From Halosimplex litoreum (lineage in GTDB: Archaea; Halobacteriota; Halobacteria; Halobacteriales; Haloarculaceae): 64,000 bases of DNA. Below are positions 36,916 through 46,516 of the stretch, one piece after another. The translations under genes and the position numbers were made by a program. Location: NCBI RefSeq assembly GCF_016065055.1, contig NZ_CP065856.1, positions 1,983,836-2,047,835 of the forward strand, given 5' to 3'. The first letter of the stretch is position 1, and each line of letters opens with the position of its first letter. The notes beneath the pieces were generated by a model, which was not told the DNA's origin, ran no database searches, and saw only the letters and a list, made by a program, of their open reading frames with translations.

Positions 36916-37635
36916 CTACACCGCGTCGAGCGCCGCCTCGAGCGTGAACGACCCCTCGTAGAGGGCACTGCCGACGACGACCGCCGCGGCGCCCGCGCCT
37001 TCCAGCGCGCGCACGTCGTCCAGGGTCGCGACGCCCCCGCTGGCGACGACGGGGACGTCGACCGCATCGACGACCCGTTCGACCGGGTCGGTTCGGACCC
37101 CTTCGAGCTGGCCCTCCACGTCCACGTCGGTGAAGAGGATCCCGCCGGCACCCAGCTCCTCGTACCGGGCGGCGGCCTCGGCCGGGTCCAGGCCCGTCCC
37201 CTCGGTCCAGCCGGAGACGACGACCTCCCCGTCCTTCGCGTCGAGGCTCACGAGGACGCTCTCGGGGTGTTCCTCGCCGATCTCGGCGACGATATCGGGA
37301 TTCTCGACGGCCGCGGTGCCGAGGATCACCCGGTCGATCCCGGCGTCCAGCAGGGAGACGGCGTCGTCGACGGTGCGGATGCCGCCGCCGAGTTGCGTCT
37401 CGACGTCGACGGCGTCGACGACCGCCTCGATGGCCTCGGCGTTCGCGCGCTCGCCCTCGAAGGCGCCGTCCAGGTCGACGAGATGCAGGGTGCGCGCGCC
37501 CTGCTCGACCCACCCCTCGGCGGCCTCGACGGGGTCGCCGTACTCCTTGCCCGTGCCGCGCTCGCCGCCGACCAGCTGGACGACCTGCCCGTCCTGTACG
37601 TCGACCGCCGGCACGACCTCGAACTCCGGAAACAT
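36916..37635 (-). CDS. hisA: phosphoribosylformimino-AICAR-P isomerase (HisA)
   Basis: A (beta/alpha)8 enzyme of 239 residues that isomerises ProFAR in histidine biosynthesis. The catalytic Asp8-equivalent is in VVPAVDVQDGQVVQL, and the second Asp is in FTDVDVEGQLEG. Phosphate-binding glycines lie in QLGGGIRTVDD and VASGGVATLDDV. It is distinguished from HisF by the VDLDGAFEG and DVDVEG patterns. ATG 37635 gives the family-length N-terminus; upstream in-frame residues are not conserved-like. Confidence 0.95.
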   Translation of the reverse strand: MFPEFEVVPAVDVQDGQVVQLVGGERGTGKEYGDPVEAAEGWVEQGARTLHLVDLDGAFEGERANAEAIEAVVDAVDVETQLGGGIRTVDDAVSLLDAGIDRVILGTAAVENPDIVAEIGEEHPESVLVSLDAKDGEVVVSGWTEGTGLDPAEAAARYEELGAGGILFTDVDVEGQLEGVRTDPVERVVDAVDVPVVASGGVATLDDVRALEGAGAAAVVVGSALYEGSFTLEAALDAV

Positions 37636-37799
37636 GCTCCCCAGTGGGCGAGCCCGGGGCGAAAGGGTATCGATCGCCGGCTTCGAGGCCCGGCTGTCCT
37701 CCACGAATCGCCCGACAGCAGTATCACGCGCGAAAACTCGGCGGGTAGTGTTAAGAGCACCAGCGGGGAACGGTCGCGTACATATTCGGGTACCTATCG

Positions 37800-39446
37800 A
37801 TGAACGACTACGCTGACGAATTCGGCCGTGGCGGACTGAACTCGGAAGTCGACCTCGACTCGCTGCTGACCGATATCGGACTCGACGGCGAGGAGATCGA
37901 CTGGCGCAAGGAGTTCGTCGGCTTCGACGACGCCGACGCCGAGCGACTCGCGGACCTGGAGCCGCTGTTCGCCGACCACGCCGACGAGATCGCCGACGAC
38001 TTCTACGACAACCTCACCGGCCACGAGGAGACGACCGCGGTCATCGGTCGCTCTCCGAAGACCGTCGAGCAGCTCAAGCGTACCCAGTCGGCGTACTTCG
38101 CGACGCTGGCCGCTGGGGAGTACGGCGAGGAGTACTTCGCCAACCGCGCGCGCATCGGGAAGATCCACGACGTGCTGGAGATGCCGATGAAACACTACAT
38201 CGGCCAGTACGGCGTCTACTACGACCTGATCCTCGACCTGCTCCGCGAGCGACTGCAGGAGAATCTCGTCGACGCGCTCCGCGCGGAACTGACCGGCGCC
38301 GCGACCGATGGAGGCGTCGCGGCCGGCCGCGACGGCGGCGACGAGCCCCGGCCCGACGACGGCCCGGGAACCGGTGAGGGGGCGGTCGACGTGGACGCGA
38401 TCGAGCGGGTCGTCGAGTCGGAGGTCGCCGCCGGCATGGACGAGGTGCTGTCGGTGCTGCGGGTGATCAATCTGGACATGCAGGTCGTCGCCGACACCTA
38501 CATCCACTCGTACAACGAGCGCCTGCAGGACGAGATCGACCGGCGCGAGCGGGCGGCGGGCGAGCGCGATCGCCTCCAGAAACAGGTCCGGGCGGACATC
38601 GAGCGGCCGGTCGACCGGCTGCTCGACGCCTCGGAGGACATCGCCGACAGCGCTCGCGAGATGTCCGAGCTGACCGACGAGCAGGCCGGCCGCGTCGACG
38701 AGATCGCGGGCGAGGTCTCGCGGATGAGCGCGACGGTCGAGGAAGTGGCGGCGACCGCCGACGAGGTCGAGACCACGAGCGAGCGCGCCCGCGCGCTGGC
38801 CGCGGAGGGTCGTGACGAGGCCGACGGGGCGGTCGGCGTAATGGACACCGTCGGGACGGCCGTCGACGACGTGGCCGAGGACGTCGATTCGCTACAGGCC
38901 CGCATCGGCGAGATCGACGAGGTCGTCGAGGTGATCAACGAGATCGCCGACCAGACGAACATCCTCGCGCTGAACGCCTCGATCGAGGCCGCCCGCGCCG
39001 GCGAGGCGGGGTCGGGTTTCGCCGTCGTCGCCGACGAGGTGAAGTCGCTGGCGACGGAGTCCCAGGAGCGCGCCGGCGAGATCGAGCGGATGGTCACCGA
39101 GATCCAGACCGACGCAGACGAGACGGTCGACAACCTCGCGACGACGACCGAGCGGGTCGAGGAGGGGATCGACCGGGTCGAGACGGCGATGCGGAACCTC
39201 GACGATATCGTCGAAGCCGTCACCGAGGCCGCCCGAGGGATCGCCGAAGTCGCCGACGCGACCGACGACCAGGCCGCCAGCGCCGAGGAGGTCGCGAGCA
39301 TGCTCGACGACCTGGTCGAGCGAACCGAGGCGGTCTCGACCGAGATCGCCGACGTGGCGGCCGCCAGCGAGCAACAGGCCGAGATGGTCCGCGAGATCGA
39401 CCGGACGGTCGACCGCCTCGACACCGCCGGGACCGACGCCGCGTAG
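37800..39446 (+). CDS. hemAT: HemAT-type globin-coupled aerotaxis transducer
   Basis: A 548-residue soluble transducer. The N-terminal protoglobin/globin-sensor domain (about 20-170) has the proximal heme ligand His123 in [20 protein letters not shown], and [16 protein letters not shown] is typical. A variable acidic linker follows (about 170-200). A helical region leads to the MCP domain (about 270-540), whose tip is [20 protein letters not shown] (about 381-400). It senses oxygen through bound heme and directs aerotaxis via CheA/CheW. It is divergent from hisA. Confidence 0.94.
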   Translation: MNDYADEFGRGGLNSEVDLDSLLTDIGLDGEEIDWRKEFVGFDDADAERLADLEPLFADHADEIADDFYDNLTGHEETTAVIGRSPKTVEQLKRTQSAYFATLAAGEYGEEYFANRARIGKIHDVLEMPMKHYIGQYGVYYDLILDLLRERLQENLVDALRAELTGAATDGGVAAGRDGGDEPRPDDGPGTGEGAVDVDAIERVVESEVAAGMDEVLSVLRVINLDMQVVADTYIHSYNERLQDEIDRRERAAGERDRLQKQVRADIERPVDRLLDASEDIADSAREMSELTDEQAGRVDEIAGEVSRMSATVEEVAATADEVETTSERARALAAEGRDEADGAVGVMDTVGTAVDDVAEDVDSLQARIGEIDEVVEVINEIADQTNILALNASIEAARAGEAGSGFAVVADEVKSLATESQERAGEIERMVTEIQTDADETVDNLATTTERVEEGIDRVETAMRNLDDIVEAVTEAARGIAEVADATDDQAASAEEVASMLDDLVERTEAVSTEIADVAAASEQQAEMVREIDRTVDRLDTAGTDAA

Positions 39447-39550
39447 GCGGACCGCTCGGGGCCCGTCGAGCGAGCGACGGTCGCCCCGGCGGACCGCCGG
39501 CGGTCGGCGACTCCGCCAGCCTTTATGTACCGTCGTCCGACCGTCCGGAC

Positions 39551-40714
39551 ATGGTATCGCTGTTGCTCGTCGCCGGGGTCGCCGTCGCGGCGTTCGTCGG
39601 GTTCAACATCGGCGGGTCCTCGACGGGGGTCGCCTTCGGCCCAGCCGTCGGGAGCGGCTCAGTGTCGAAGACCGGTGCCGCGGCGCTGATGACCGGCTTC
39701 GCCGTCCTCGGCGGCGCCAACTCCGGGACGAACGTCATCGAGACGATGGGCGGCCGGATCGTCCCGAGCGACCAGTTCACCCTGGCCGCCAGCGTCGCCG
39801 TCCTCTTTTTCGTCGGGCTCGCGCTGCTGGTCTCCAATCTGTTCGGCGTCCCCGCCTCGACGTCGATGACCGCCGTCGGCGCCATCGCCGGCCTCGGCGT
39901 CGCGACCGGGAGCATCGACTGGGAGGTCATGGGCCGGATCGTCACCTGGTGGCTGGTCGCGCCGATCACCGCCTTCTGGCTCTGCGCGGTCATCGGCCGG
40001 TATCTCTTCCCGCACCTCGAAGCGCGGTTCACCCTCGAATCGCCCGGCGAGGAGACGACGCTTCGCGAACGGTTCGGCGCCGTGCTGGTCGTCGTGATCG
40101 GCTGTTACATGGCCTACGCGGCGGGCGCAAGTAACGTCGCCAACGCCGTCGGCCCGCTGTACGGCGGCCGCGTGCTCGGCGACGCGTTCCTGCCGTACGT
40201 CGGGCTGGCCGGCGTGGCTATCGGGGTCGGCGCCTTCACGATCGCCCGGCGGACGCTCGACACCGTCGGCAACGACCTGACGGACCTGCCGATCCTCGCC
40301 GCGCTCATCGTCGAGGTGGTGAGCGCGAGCATCATCACCGGCCTCTCGGAGATCGGCATCCCCGCCAGCCTCGCGGTCTCGGCGACGATGTGCATCGTCG
40401 GCCTGGGTTGGGGGCGGGCGACCCGGACGACGAAACTCGCCGACGCCGCCGCCGAGGCCGTCGCCGGCCCGCCCGAAGCGAGCGAGGGCGAGGCGGGCGG
40501 CGTCACGGTCGACGCTATCGCCGACGGGGACGAACCGGAGACCCCGGAACCGGACGAGGTCGCGAAGATCGGCGAGGAGGACCCCGACGAGGTCACCGCC
40601 GCGGATCTGTTCGACCCCGCGGCCACCGGGCGGGTCGTCATGCTCTGGATCCTCACGCCGTCGATCTCGGCGCTCGCCTCGTATCTCGTCTTCCGGTATC
40701 TCCCGGTCGTCTGA
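39551..40714 (+). CDS. PiT-family inorganic phosphate transporter, copy 1
   Basis: A 387-residue permease of the PiT family with about 10 helices and a central to C-terminal acidic loop (about 300-355). The second repeat signature is present as GASNVANAVGPL; the N-terminal one reads GFNIGGSSTGVAFGPAVG rather than the usual G-x-N-D-x-A-N. TVGNDLTDLP is conserved in both copies. It probably moves phosphate with Na+ or H+. A TATA-like CTTTATG lies about 26 nt before the ATG, so it is probably leaderless. A paralogue follows at 40794. Confidence 0.9.
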   Translation: MVSLLLVAGVAVAAFVGFNIGGSSTGVAFGPAVGSGSVSKTGAAALMTGFAVLGGANSGTNVIETMGGRIVPSDQFTLAASVAVLFFVGLALLVSNLFGVPASTSMTAVGAIAGLGVATGSIDWEVMGRIVTWWLVAPITAFWLCAVIGRYLFPHLEARFTLESPGEETTLRERFGAVLVVVIGCYMAYAAGASNVANAVGPLYGGRVLGDAFLPYVGLAGVAIGVGAFTIARRTLDTVGNDLTDLPILAALIVEVVSASIITGLSEIGIPASLAVSATMCIVGLGWGRATRTTKLADAAAEAVAGPPEASEGEAGGVTVDAIADGDEPETPEPDEVAKIGEEDPDEVTAADLFDPAATGRVVMLWILTPSISALASYLVFRYLPVV

Positions 40715-40793
40715 CGCCGGTGGCCCGACCGCGTCGAGGCCCGTCGACGACCGCTGTCGGTAGGCTTTACCCCTCACTGTCCGAGGTATCGGT

Positions 40794-41993
40794 ATGGTCG
40801 AGGTCCTCCTGCTCGTCGGGCTGTTCGTCGCCGTCTTCGTCGGGTTCAATATCGGCGGGTCCTCGACGGGCGTGGCGTTCGGTCCGGCGGTCGGCAGCAA
40901 CACGATCTCGAAAGTGACGGCCGCGGCGCTGATGACCGTCTTCGCGCTGCTGGGCGGTTGGACCGTCGGTCGCGAGGTGATCGACACGCTCGGCAGCGAC
41001 ATCGTCACGACGACGTTCACGCTGGAGATCAGCATCGGCGTCCTCTTTTTCATCGGACTGGCCCTCTTTCTCTCGAACGTCGCGGGCGTCCCCGCCTCGA
41101 CGTCGATGACGGCCGTCGGCGCGATGGCGGGGCTAGGGCTGGCCCGCGGGACGCTCAACTGGGCGGAGATGGGACAGATCGTCACCTGGTGGCTCGTCTC
41201 GCCGGTGCTGGCCTTCTGGGTCAGCGCCGTCATCGGCCGCTACTACTACCCGCGGCTGGTCGAGTGGTTCGCGGTCACCCAGACCGAGGGGTCGCTGCTC
41301 GTCCTCGACCGCTCGGGCGCGCTCCCACGACCGGTCCTCGGCCCGAACACCACCCAGCGCGAACTCGTCGGGACGCTCTCGGTCGTCGGTATCGGCTGTT
41401 ACATGGCTTTCTCGGCGGGTGCGAGCAACGTCGCAAACGCCGTCGCGCCGCTGGTCGGCAGCGAGTCAATCGGGATGAACCCCGCCATCCTGCTCGGCGG
41501 GGGCGCCATCGGCCTCGGCGCGTTCACCATCGCCCGCCGGACCATGGACACGGTCGGCAACGACCTGACGGACCTGCCGCTGCTGGCGGCGCTGGTCGTC
41601 GCGACGGTCAGCTCGACCATCGTCACCGGGCTCTCGGCGCTGGGCGTGCCCGCGAGCTTCGTCATCATCGCGACGATGAGTATCGTCGGCCTGGGCTGGG
41701 GGCGAGCGACGCGGACGGTCACCATCGCCGACGCCAGGGAGGGCGACTCGCCGGCGGTGTCGGTCGGCGCGCTGGCCGCCGAGGCCGACGAGGCGCCGAC
41801 CGTCGGCGGCGACGGCGGGACGCCGGACGCGGCCGACGCCCCGCCGATCGGCAGCGAGGACCGCGAGTCGATCCCCGACGCCGAGGACCTGTTCGAGCCG
41901 GCGACGACCGCCCGGGTCATCTTCCTCCAGAACGTCGTGCCCGGGATCGCGACGGTCGCCTCGTTCCTCCTCTTTCGGTTCGTCCCGTTGTGA
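40794..41993 (+). CDS. PiT-family inorganic phosphate transporter, copy 2
   Basis: A 399-residue paralogue of the preceding permease. Shared segments: GFNIGGSSTGVAFGPAVGS at the N-terminus, GVPASTSMTAVGAMAGL, GASNVANAVAPL and TVGNDLTDLP. The C-terminal acidic loop is different in sequence (about 325-370). It has its own TATA-like CTTTACC about 26 nt before the ATG, so the two copies are separately transcribed and may differ in affinity or regulation. No PhoU or phosphate ABC gene is adjacent. Confidence 0.9.
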   Translation: MVEVLLLVGLFVAVFVGFNIGGSSTGVAFGPAVGSNTISKVTAAALMTVFALLGGWTVGREVIDTLGSDIVTTTFTLEISIGVLFFIGLALFLSNVAGVPASTSMTAVGAMAGLGLARGTLNWAEMGQIVTWWLVSPVLAFWVSAVIGRYYYPRLVEWFAVTQTEGSLLVLDRSGALPRPVLGPNTTQRELVGTLSVVGIGCYMAFSAGASNVANAVAPLVGSESIGMNPAILLGGGAIGLGAFTIARRTMDTVGNDLTDLPLLAALVVATVSSTIVTGLSALGVPASFVIIATMSIVGLGWGRATRTVTIADAREGDSPAVSVGALAAEADEAPTVGGDGGTPDAADAPPIGSEDRESIPDAEDLFEPATTARVIFLQNVVPGIATVASFLLFRFVPL

Positions 41994-42141
41994 GTCGCCG
42001 CGCGTCGGACCCACCGAACGACCGCGCCGGACACACGTCTGCTCGACGCTCGCCGAGAGCGGCAGATATTGCGCTCGCGAGCCGCGAAACGGTGCGACGA
42101 ACAGCAAGGTCTAACAGTCAGGGGGCCGAATCCTGCAAGTG

Positions 42142-42528
42142 ATGCCCACCGTAGAGTACCTGAATTACGAAGTGCTGGACGACCAGGGTTGGGACATGGA
42201 CGCATCGGCTTTCGACGAGGCCGCCGACGCCGGCCTCGACGACGAGGACCACGGCACGCTGGAGGTCAACGAGGGCGAGTACATCCTCGAGGCCGCCGAA
42301 GCCCAGGGCTTCGACTGGCCGTTCTCGTGCCGCGCCGGCGCGTGTGCGAACTGCGCCGCCATCGCGGTCGAGGGCGACATCGACATGGACATGCAGCAGA
42401 TCCTCTCCGACGAAGAGGTCGAGGAGAAGAACGTCCGCCTGACCTGCATCGGTAGCGCGGCCACCGACGAGGTCAAGATCGTCTACAACGCCAAGCACCT
42501 CGACTACCTGCAGAACCGCGTCATATAA
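42142..42528 (+). CDS. fdx: 2Fe-2S ferredoxin (halobacterial type)
   Basis: A 128-residue halobacterial ferredoxin with cluster cysteines Cys63, Cys68, Cys71 and Cys102 ([13 protein letters not shown], later RLTCIG). The acidic N-terminal insertion (about 12-40: [19 protein letters not shown]) is the hyperacidic domain known from Haloarcula and Halobacterium ferredoxins, which keeps the protein soluble in salt. It is the electron acceptor for pyruvate and 2-oxoglutarate oxidoreductases in these organisms. ATG 42142 gives the known length; a GTG 3 nt upstream is possible. Confidence 0.96.
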   Translation: MPTVEYLNYEVLDDQGWDMDASAFDEAADAGLDDEDHGTLEVNEGEYILEAAEAQGFDWPFSCRAGACANCAAIAVEGDIDMDMQQILSDEEVEEKNVRLTCIGSAATDEVKIVYNAKHLDYLQNRVI

Positions 42529-42642
42529 TCGGACCGTCCCGGTTCGGCGTTTCTGGGCGAGCCGACTCGCCCACTTTCGCCCCGCTCCAGCGGCCGCGCC
42601 GTCGTCGAAACCACTAATGCACGCCAGCGCGCTGGTTCGGTC

Positions 42643-43704
42643 GTGATCGACTGGCTGGGAACCGTCCTGACCGAGAGCCCGCCGCCGGACCTGCTGCGGC
42701 TGGTGGCCGTCCCCGTCTTCGCCTGGGCCGCCTATCGGGATATCCGTACCCGGCGGGTGCCCAACGCCACGTGGCTCCCGCTCGCGCTGCTCGGGGTCGC
42801 CCTGCTGGCCTGGGACATCTCGCGAGTGTCGGCCGGCGACCTCCCTGGCGGGCTGGTCGCTCGCGAGCGATTCTATCTCCGTGTCGCGCTCTCGCTGGGG
42901 ATGGTCGGCTCGATCGGCTACCTGTTCTACTGGTTCGGTGGCTTCGGCGGCGCCGACGCGAAGGCGCTGATCGTCCTCGCCGTCCTCTTCCCGACCTTCC
43001 CGACCTACATCTTCCCGGCGGAGGCGCTGCCGCTGACCCGGACGACCGTCGGCGTCTTCTCGCTGACCGTCCTCTCGAACACCGTCCTCGTCGGCGCGGC
43101 CTACCCCGTCGCCGTCACGCTGCGCAACGCCCTCACCGGCCACCTCGCGCCGATCATGTTCATCGGCAAGCCGATCCGCACCGCGGACGCGACCACCGAG
43201 TACGGCTCGCTGCTCCAGACGCCGGAGGGGTTCACCCGCCGCGGCCTCGACCTGGACGCCCTGCGGATGTACCTGTGCTGGCGCGGCACGACGCTGGCGG
43301 CGGTCCGCGACGACCCCGCCCGCCACCGCGACCCCGCGAGCCTCCCCGACGACCCCAACGCTCCCGGCGACGGCTCGATCCCCGAGAGCGGCGCGGTCGC
43401 GACCGAAACCGACGGCGAGGCGGTCACCGACGGCGGTCGCGAGGATGCGGACGGTCCCGCTGCTGCTCGAGCCCGAACCGACTACGACGACCCCTGGGGT
43501 GCGCGAGCGTTCCTCGACGACATCGAAGGGTCGGCCTACGGGACGACTCCCGAGGGGCTGGCCGACGGACTCGACGTGCTCGCCGAGGAGGACGTGGTCT
43601 GGATCTCCCCGGGGATGCCGTTCATCGTCCCGATGTTCCTCGCGCTGCTCGTCAGCCTCGTCTACGGCGACCTGTTTTTCACACTCGTCTCCGTGCTGGT
43701 GTGA
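42643..43704 (+). CDS. A24 prepilin/prearchaellin peptidase (PibD-like)
   Basis: A 353-residue membrane aspartyl protease. The first catalytic Asp lies in YRDIRTRRVPN (about 32-42) and the second in FGGADAKAL (GxGD-like, about 103-111). Several hydrophobic segments and a long acidic cytosolic insertion (about 225-300) precede a final helix. It processes class III signal peptides of pilins and archaellins, such as that of the protein at 27703. GTG 42643 has a weak AT-rich element about 28 nt upstream and fits a leaderless start. Confidence 0.87.
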   Translation: MIDWLGTVLTESPPPDLLRLVAVPVFAWAAYRDIRTRRVPNATWLPLALLGVALLAWDISRVSAGDLPGGLVARERFYLRVALSLGMVGSIGYLFYWFGGFGGADAKALIVLAVLFPTFPTYIFPAEALPLTRTTVGVFSLTVLSNTVLVGAAYPVAVTLRNALTGHLAPIMFIGKPIRTADATTEYGSLLQTPEGFTRRGLDLDALRMYLCWRGTTLAAVRDDPARHRDPASLPDDPNAPGDGSIPESGAVATETDGEAVTDGGREDADGPAAARARTDYDDPWGARAFLDDIEGSAYGTTPEGLADGLDVLAEEDVVWISPGMPFIVPMFLALLVSLVYGDLFFTLVSVLV

Positions 43705-43755
43705 GGTCACCGCTCGCGTCGGTGTGTTCGAGGGGGCCGCCGTGTCTCGCGAGCG

Positions 43756-44013
43756 CTACGTTTCGGGGACGACCCGGTCGTACAGCGGTCCGATGGTGAA
43801 GATGGAGACGAGCCACAGGACGGCGAGGGTGATGTAGGCCAGCAGGACGTCGCGCTGGAACCCGGGCGCGTTGGTCACGACCAGCAGGGCGAACGCGCCG
43901 ACGAGCAGGCCGACGGCGCCGACGGTGTTGCCCGCGTTCCAGAGCAGAAACACCCGGGTCCGCGCGTCCTCCTCGGCCATCGTCGCCAGGAATCGCCGGA
44001 CGGATCCGATCAT
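43756..44013 (-). CDS. small membrane protein, unknown
   Basis: An 85-residue protein with two hydrophobic helices (about 22-47 and 55-76) after a charged N-terminus (MIGSVRRFLATMAEEDARTR) and ending YDRVVPET. No family is recognised. MAEED at 43980 is an alternative start. It converges on the peptidase gene and is divergent from hisI. Its promoter would lie in the 200-bp region that holds a degenerate copy of the apex-motif hairpin. Confidence 0.6.
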   Translation of the reverse strand: MIGSVRRFLATMAEEDARTRVFLLWNAGNTVGAVGLLVGAFALLVVTNAPGFQRDVLLAYITLAVLWLVSIFTIGPLYDRVVPET

Positions 44014-44115
44014 CGCCAGTGGGTTGTCGTCGGTCCGGCATAAGTGTGGTCGACGGGGCTTTCGGCGCGGTTCGTCCCCCACGGACGATGCCGCGCTCCG
44101 CCGAGTCGTTTCGCT

Positions 44116-44136
44116 GCGGCTCACTCCGTTCCCCGC
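44116..44136 (-). repeat. apex-motif hairpin (degenerate stem)
   Basis: On the minus strand GAACGGAGTGA (44121-44131) is flanked by GCGG/CCGC arms with one innermost G.G mismatch. The apex matches GANCGNAGNGA, with position 3/9 pairing A-T. It lies between two divergent genes. Confidence 0.45.
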
Positions 44137-44217
44137 TCGTCTCGGGGGCTCCCTCCGCTCGGCCCCGCGGTCGCCGGCGACAAAAGACCTATTCGGCGGT
44201 CGGACCCAGTTGCGGGT

Positions 44218-44583
44218 ATGAGCGACATCGACCTGGCGTTCGACGACAACGAGCGCCTCCCCGCGGTCGCCCAGGACGCCGACTCGGGTGAGGTGCTCAT
44301 GCTCGCGTACGTCACTCCCGAAGCCGTCGAGCGCACCCGCGAGACCGGCTTCGCCCACTACTACTCGCGCAGCCGCGAAGAGCTCTGGAAGAAGGGCGGC
44401 TCCAGCGGCCACGTCCAGGCGATCGAGGAGGTCCGCGTCGACTGCGACGGCGACGCCCTGCTGTACCTCGTCGACCAGGCGGGCGGCGCTTGCCACACCG
44501 GCTACGAGTCGTGTTTCTACCGCACGCTCGACGGCGAGACCGTCGGTGAACGGGTGTTCGACCCCGACGAGGTCTACGAGTAG
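44218..44583 (+). CDS. hisI: phosphoribosyl-AMP cyclohydrolase
   Basis: HisI, 121 residues, opens the adenine ring of phosphoribosyl-AMP in the third step of histidine synthesis. Zinc and magnesium motifs are visible: [32 protein letters not shown] and [13 protein letters not shown] (Cys residues in DCDGD and CHTGYESC). It is the short archaeal form without a fused HisE domain. It is followed 4 bp later by the coiled-coil gene at 44588, probably in the same transcript. Confidence 0.96.
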   Translation: MSDIDLAFDDNERLPAVAQDADSGEVLMLAYVTPEAVERTRETGFAHYYSRSREELWKKGGSSGHVQAIEEVRVDCDGDALLYLVDQAGGACHTGYESCFYRTLDGETVGERVFDPDEVYE

Positions 44584-44587
44584 CCGA

Positions 44588-45763
44588 ATGAGCGACGCCG
44601 CCTTCGACCCCGCGACCGACGACCCCCGCGCCGTCGCCGCCGACCTCGTCGCCGACCTGCGCGAGGCTCGCCAGGCCCTCCAGCGCGCTCGCGACCGCGT
44701 CGACGAGGTCGGCGAGTCCGAGTTGCAGGCGGTGGCCGACGCCGACGACGACCTCACGACGCTGTTCGACCGCTACGAGGAGGAAGTCACCGGCGACGGC
44801 GACTTCAAGACGTTCATCGAGTTCCAGAGCCAGATCGCCGCGATCACCGAGGAACTGCCCGAGGACGTGCGCCACCGCGAGGTCTTCGAGGAGGTCGACG
44901 ACCTGCTCCAGCAGCGCCGGCTCACCGAGTCCGACTGGCGCAAGGTCCGCTCGGCGCTCGAACCCGTCCGCGCGGACGTGGCCCGTCTCGACGACCGCGA
45001 GGAGGCCCGCGAACGCTACGCGGACGTCCGCTTTTCCGCCGAGCGCCGTATCGACGACCTCGCCGACCGCATCGACGACCTGTCGGACCTGCAGCGGCTG
45101 GGCGACGCCGACCTCGACGCCCCGACCGAGCGCCTGCGCGACCCCATCGAGGCCTACAACGACCGCGTCGCCGACGCCTTCGCCGACTTCCGCTCGTCGG
45201 CGAGCGCTCGGGATCTGCTGGCGTTCGTCGCGAAGGCCGACGCCTACCCGCTCGTCCCCTTCGAGTCGCCCCCCGCCGACCTCCGGGAGTACGTCGAGAC
45301 CCACGCGGCCGGCGAGCAATCCGTCGGGCAACTGCTGGAGTACGCCGAGTACTCGAAGTCGAAGCTGGACCACTACGTCGACGACTCCGACGCGCTCAAA
45401 CGGAACGTCTCGACCCAGCGGACGTACCTGCGGCGGCTGGACGCCGAGCCTCTGACCGTCGACTGGCCGCCCGTCGGGGCCGAGACGCTCCGCTATCGGG
45501 CGCGGGAGCTGACCAGCGTCGTCGCCCGCTTCGCCGACCACGTCGACGAGGGTGAGGCGACACTCGTGGCGCTTCGCGAGGTGCGCGAGCTACCTCGCGA
45601 GACCGACTACGACCGACTTCGCGACAGTGCGCAGGCCCGCGCCCAGCTGGGTACCGAGGAGCGCGAGCGACTGTCGAGCGGCGCGGTCGACGACGAACTG
45701 GCCGCGTGTCGTGCTGCGAAAGAGCAGCTGGAAGCGGCGCTGGAGGAGTATCCTGCGCTTTGA
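44588..45763 (+). CDS. coiled-coil haloarchaeal protein, unknown
   Basis: A 391-residue acidic, highly charged helical protein. Heptad-like patterns occur near residues 15-60 and 120-175 (DDLADRIDDLSDLQRLGDAD). A less coiled middle has LLAFVAKADAYPLVPFESPP; the end is again helical. There are no membrane segments, and few cysteines. It tentatively resembles the haloarchaeal DUF7118 group (from memory). It is coupled to hisI by a 4-bp gap. The function is unknown. Confidence 0.8.
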   Translation: MSDAAFDPATDDPRAVAADLVADLREARQALQRARDRVDEVGESELQAVADADDDLTTLFDRYEEEVTGDGDFKTFIEFQSQIAAITEELPEDVRHREVFEEVDDLLQQRRLTESDWRKVRSALEPVRADVARLDDREEARERYADVRFSAERRIDDLADRIDDLSDLQRLGDADLDAPTERLRDPIEAYNDRVADAFADFRSSASARDLLAFVAKADAYPLVPFESPPADLREYVETHAAGEQSVGQLLEYAEYSKSKLDHYVDDSDALKRNVSTQRTYLRRLDAEPLTVDWPPVGAETLRYRARELTSVVARFADHVDEGEATLVALREVRELPRETDYDRLRDSAQARAQLGTEERERLSSGAVDDELAACRAAKEQLEAALEEYPAL

Positions 45764-45844
45764 GCTGGTGTCTTCGACACGTTCGGAACTCTCGGTGAAT
45801 CGACTGCCGTCAGCATCGCGACCGACTCGACCGAGAACGCCGCG

Positions 45845-46188
45845 GCAAACAGCGTGAAAGCCCCTCGAACAGCGACCGCTACCGCACCCGCCCTCGCGAC
45901 CGGAACCGCAGACGGCGTGAAAGCCCCAGCCGGTTCGACTTGAGGGGCTCGCTGCGCGCCTCGCTCGCTGCGTTCGCTTCGGTGCTTGCATCGCCCGTCT
46001 ACGTCGAACCGGCTGCCCCTTTCATTCCCACCCGCACAGACTGGTCGGTCAGTAGAAACGGGCGGGAACGAAAGGGGCGACCGTCTCGGCGACAGCCGGG
46101 GAGGCAAGCACCGCAGCCGAGTGAAACGAGGCGAGGCGCGCAGCGAGCCGCCCGAGCCGAGACGGTCGGGGCTTTCACGCTGTTTTGC
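45845..46188. repeat. nested long palindromic element (MITE-like)
   Basis: Centred near 46047. Pairs found: 45915-45927 with 46168-46180 (GCGTGAAAGCCCC), 45946-45964 with 46131-46149 (19 bp, perfect), 45981-45989 with 46104-46112 (GGTGCTTGC), and 46010-46034 with 46059-46083 (25 bp, about 4 mismatches). All share the same centre, so 45915-46180 can fold as one imperfect hairpin of about 120-bp arms. A further copy of the outer arm (GCAAACAGCGTGAAAGCCCC) lies at 45845-45864. No ORF here looks real. It fills the 507-bp gap between the coiled-coil gene and bolA. Confidence 0.7.
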
Positions 46189-46270
46189 ACTGCGATACCC
46201 ACGGCGCTCGCGGTCGCGGTTCGGTCGGTATTTGTTGGGGCGGTCGCGGTTCGGTCGGGGACTGTGGCGA

Positions 46271-46516
46271 CTACTCCTCCCGTTCCTCGGGGGTGTAGGT
46301 CTCCACTTCCAGCGCGTGGATGTCTGTGGTCATGCGGTCGCCCAGGGCGTCGTAGACCATCTGGTGGCGGTCGACGAGCGACTCGTCGGCGAAGGCGGGC
46401 GAGACGACGGTGGCGGCGAGGTGGTCGTCGTCGTCGGCACCGCGGGCGCGAGTGACGGTCGCCGCCGCGTCGGGGATCGACTCCTCGATGAGGGACTCGA
46501 TGTCGCCGAGTTGCAT
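46271..46516 (-). CDS. BolA-family protein
   Basis: An 81-residue BolA protein. The fold core runs IESLIEESIPDAAATVTRARG to FADESLVDRHQMVYDALGDRM, with the invariant RHQMVYDAL-type helix and a C-terminal HALEVETYTPEE. BolA pairs with monothiol glutaredoxins to handle Fe-S clusters; a CGYS glutaredoxin is encoded at 58781. The His in RHQ is a likely cluster ligand. Start: ATG 46516; codons further upstream are not BolA-like. Confidence 0.9.
   Translation of the reverse strand: MQLGDIESLIEESIPDAAATVTRARGADDDDHLAATVVSPAFADESLVDRHQMVYDALGDRMTTDIHALEVETYTPEEREE

Noticed and set aside
45965-45975. Further copy of the GANCGNAGNGA apex (minus strand, GAACGCAGCGA)
   Set aside because: Positions 3 and 9 (A and C) do not pair and flanking arms give only a 2-bp stem, so it was left out of the hairpin family.
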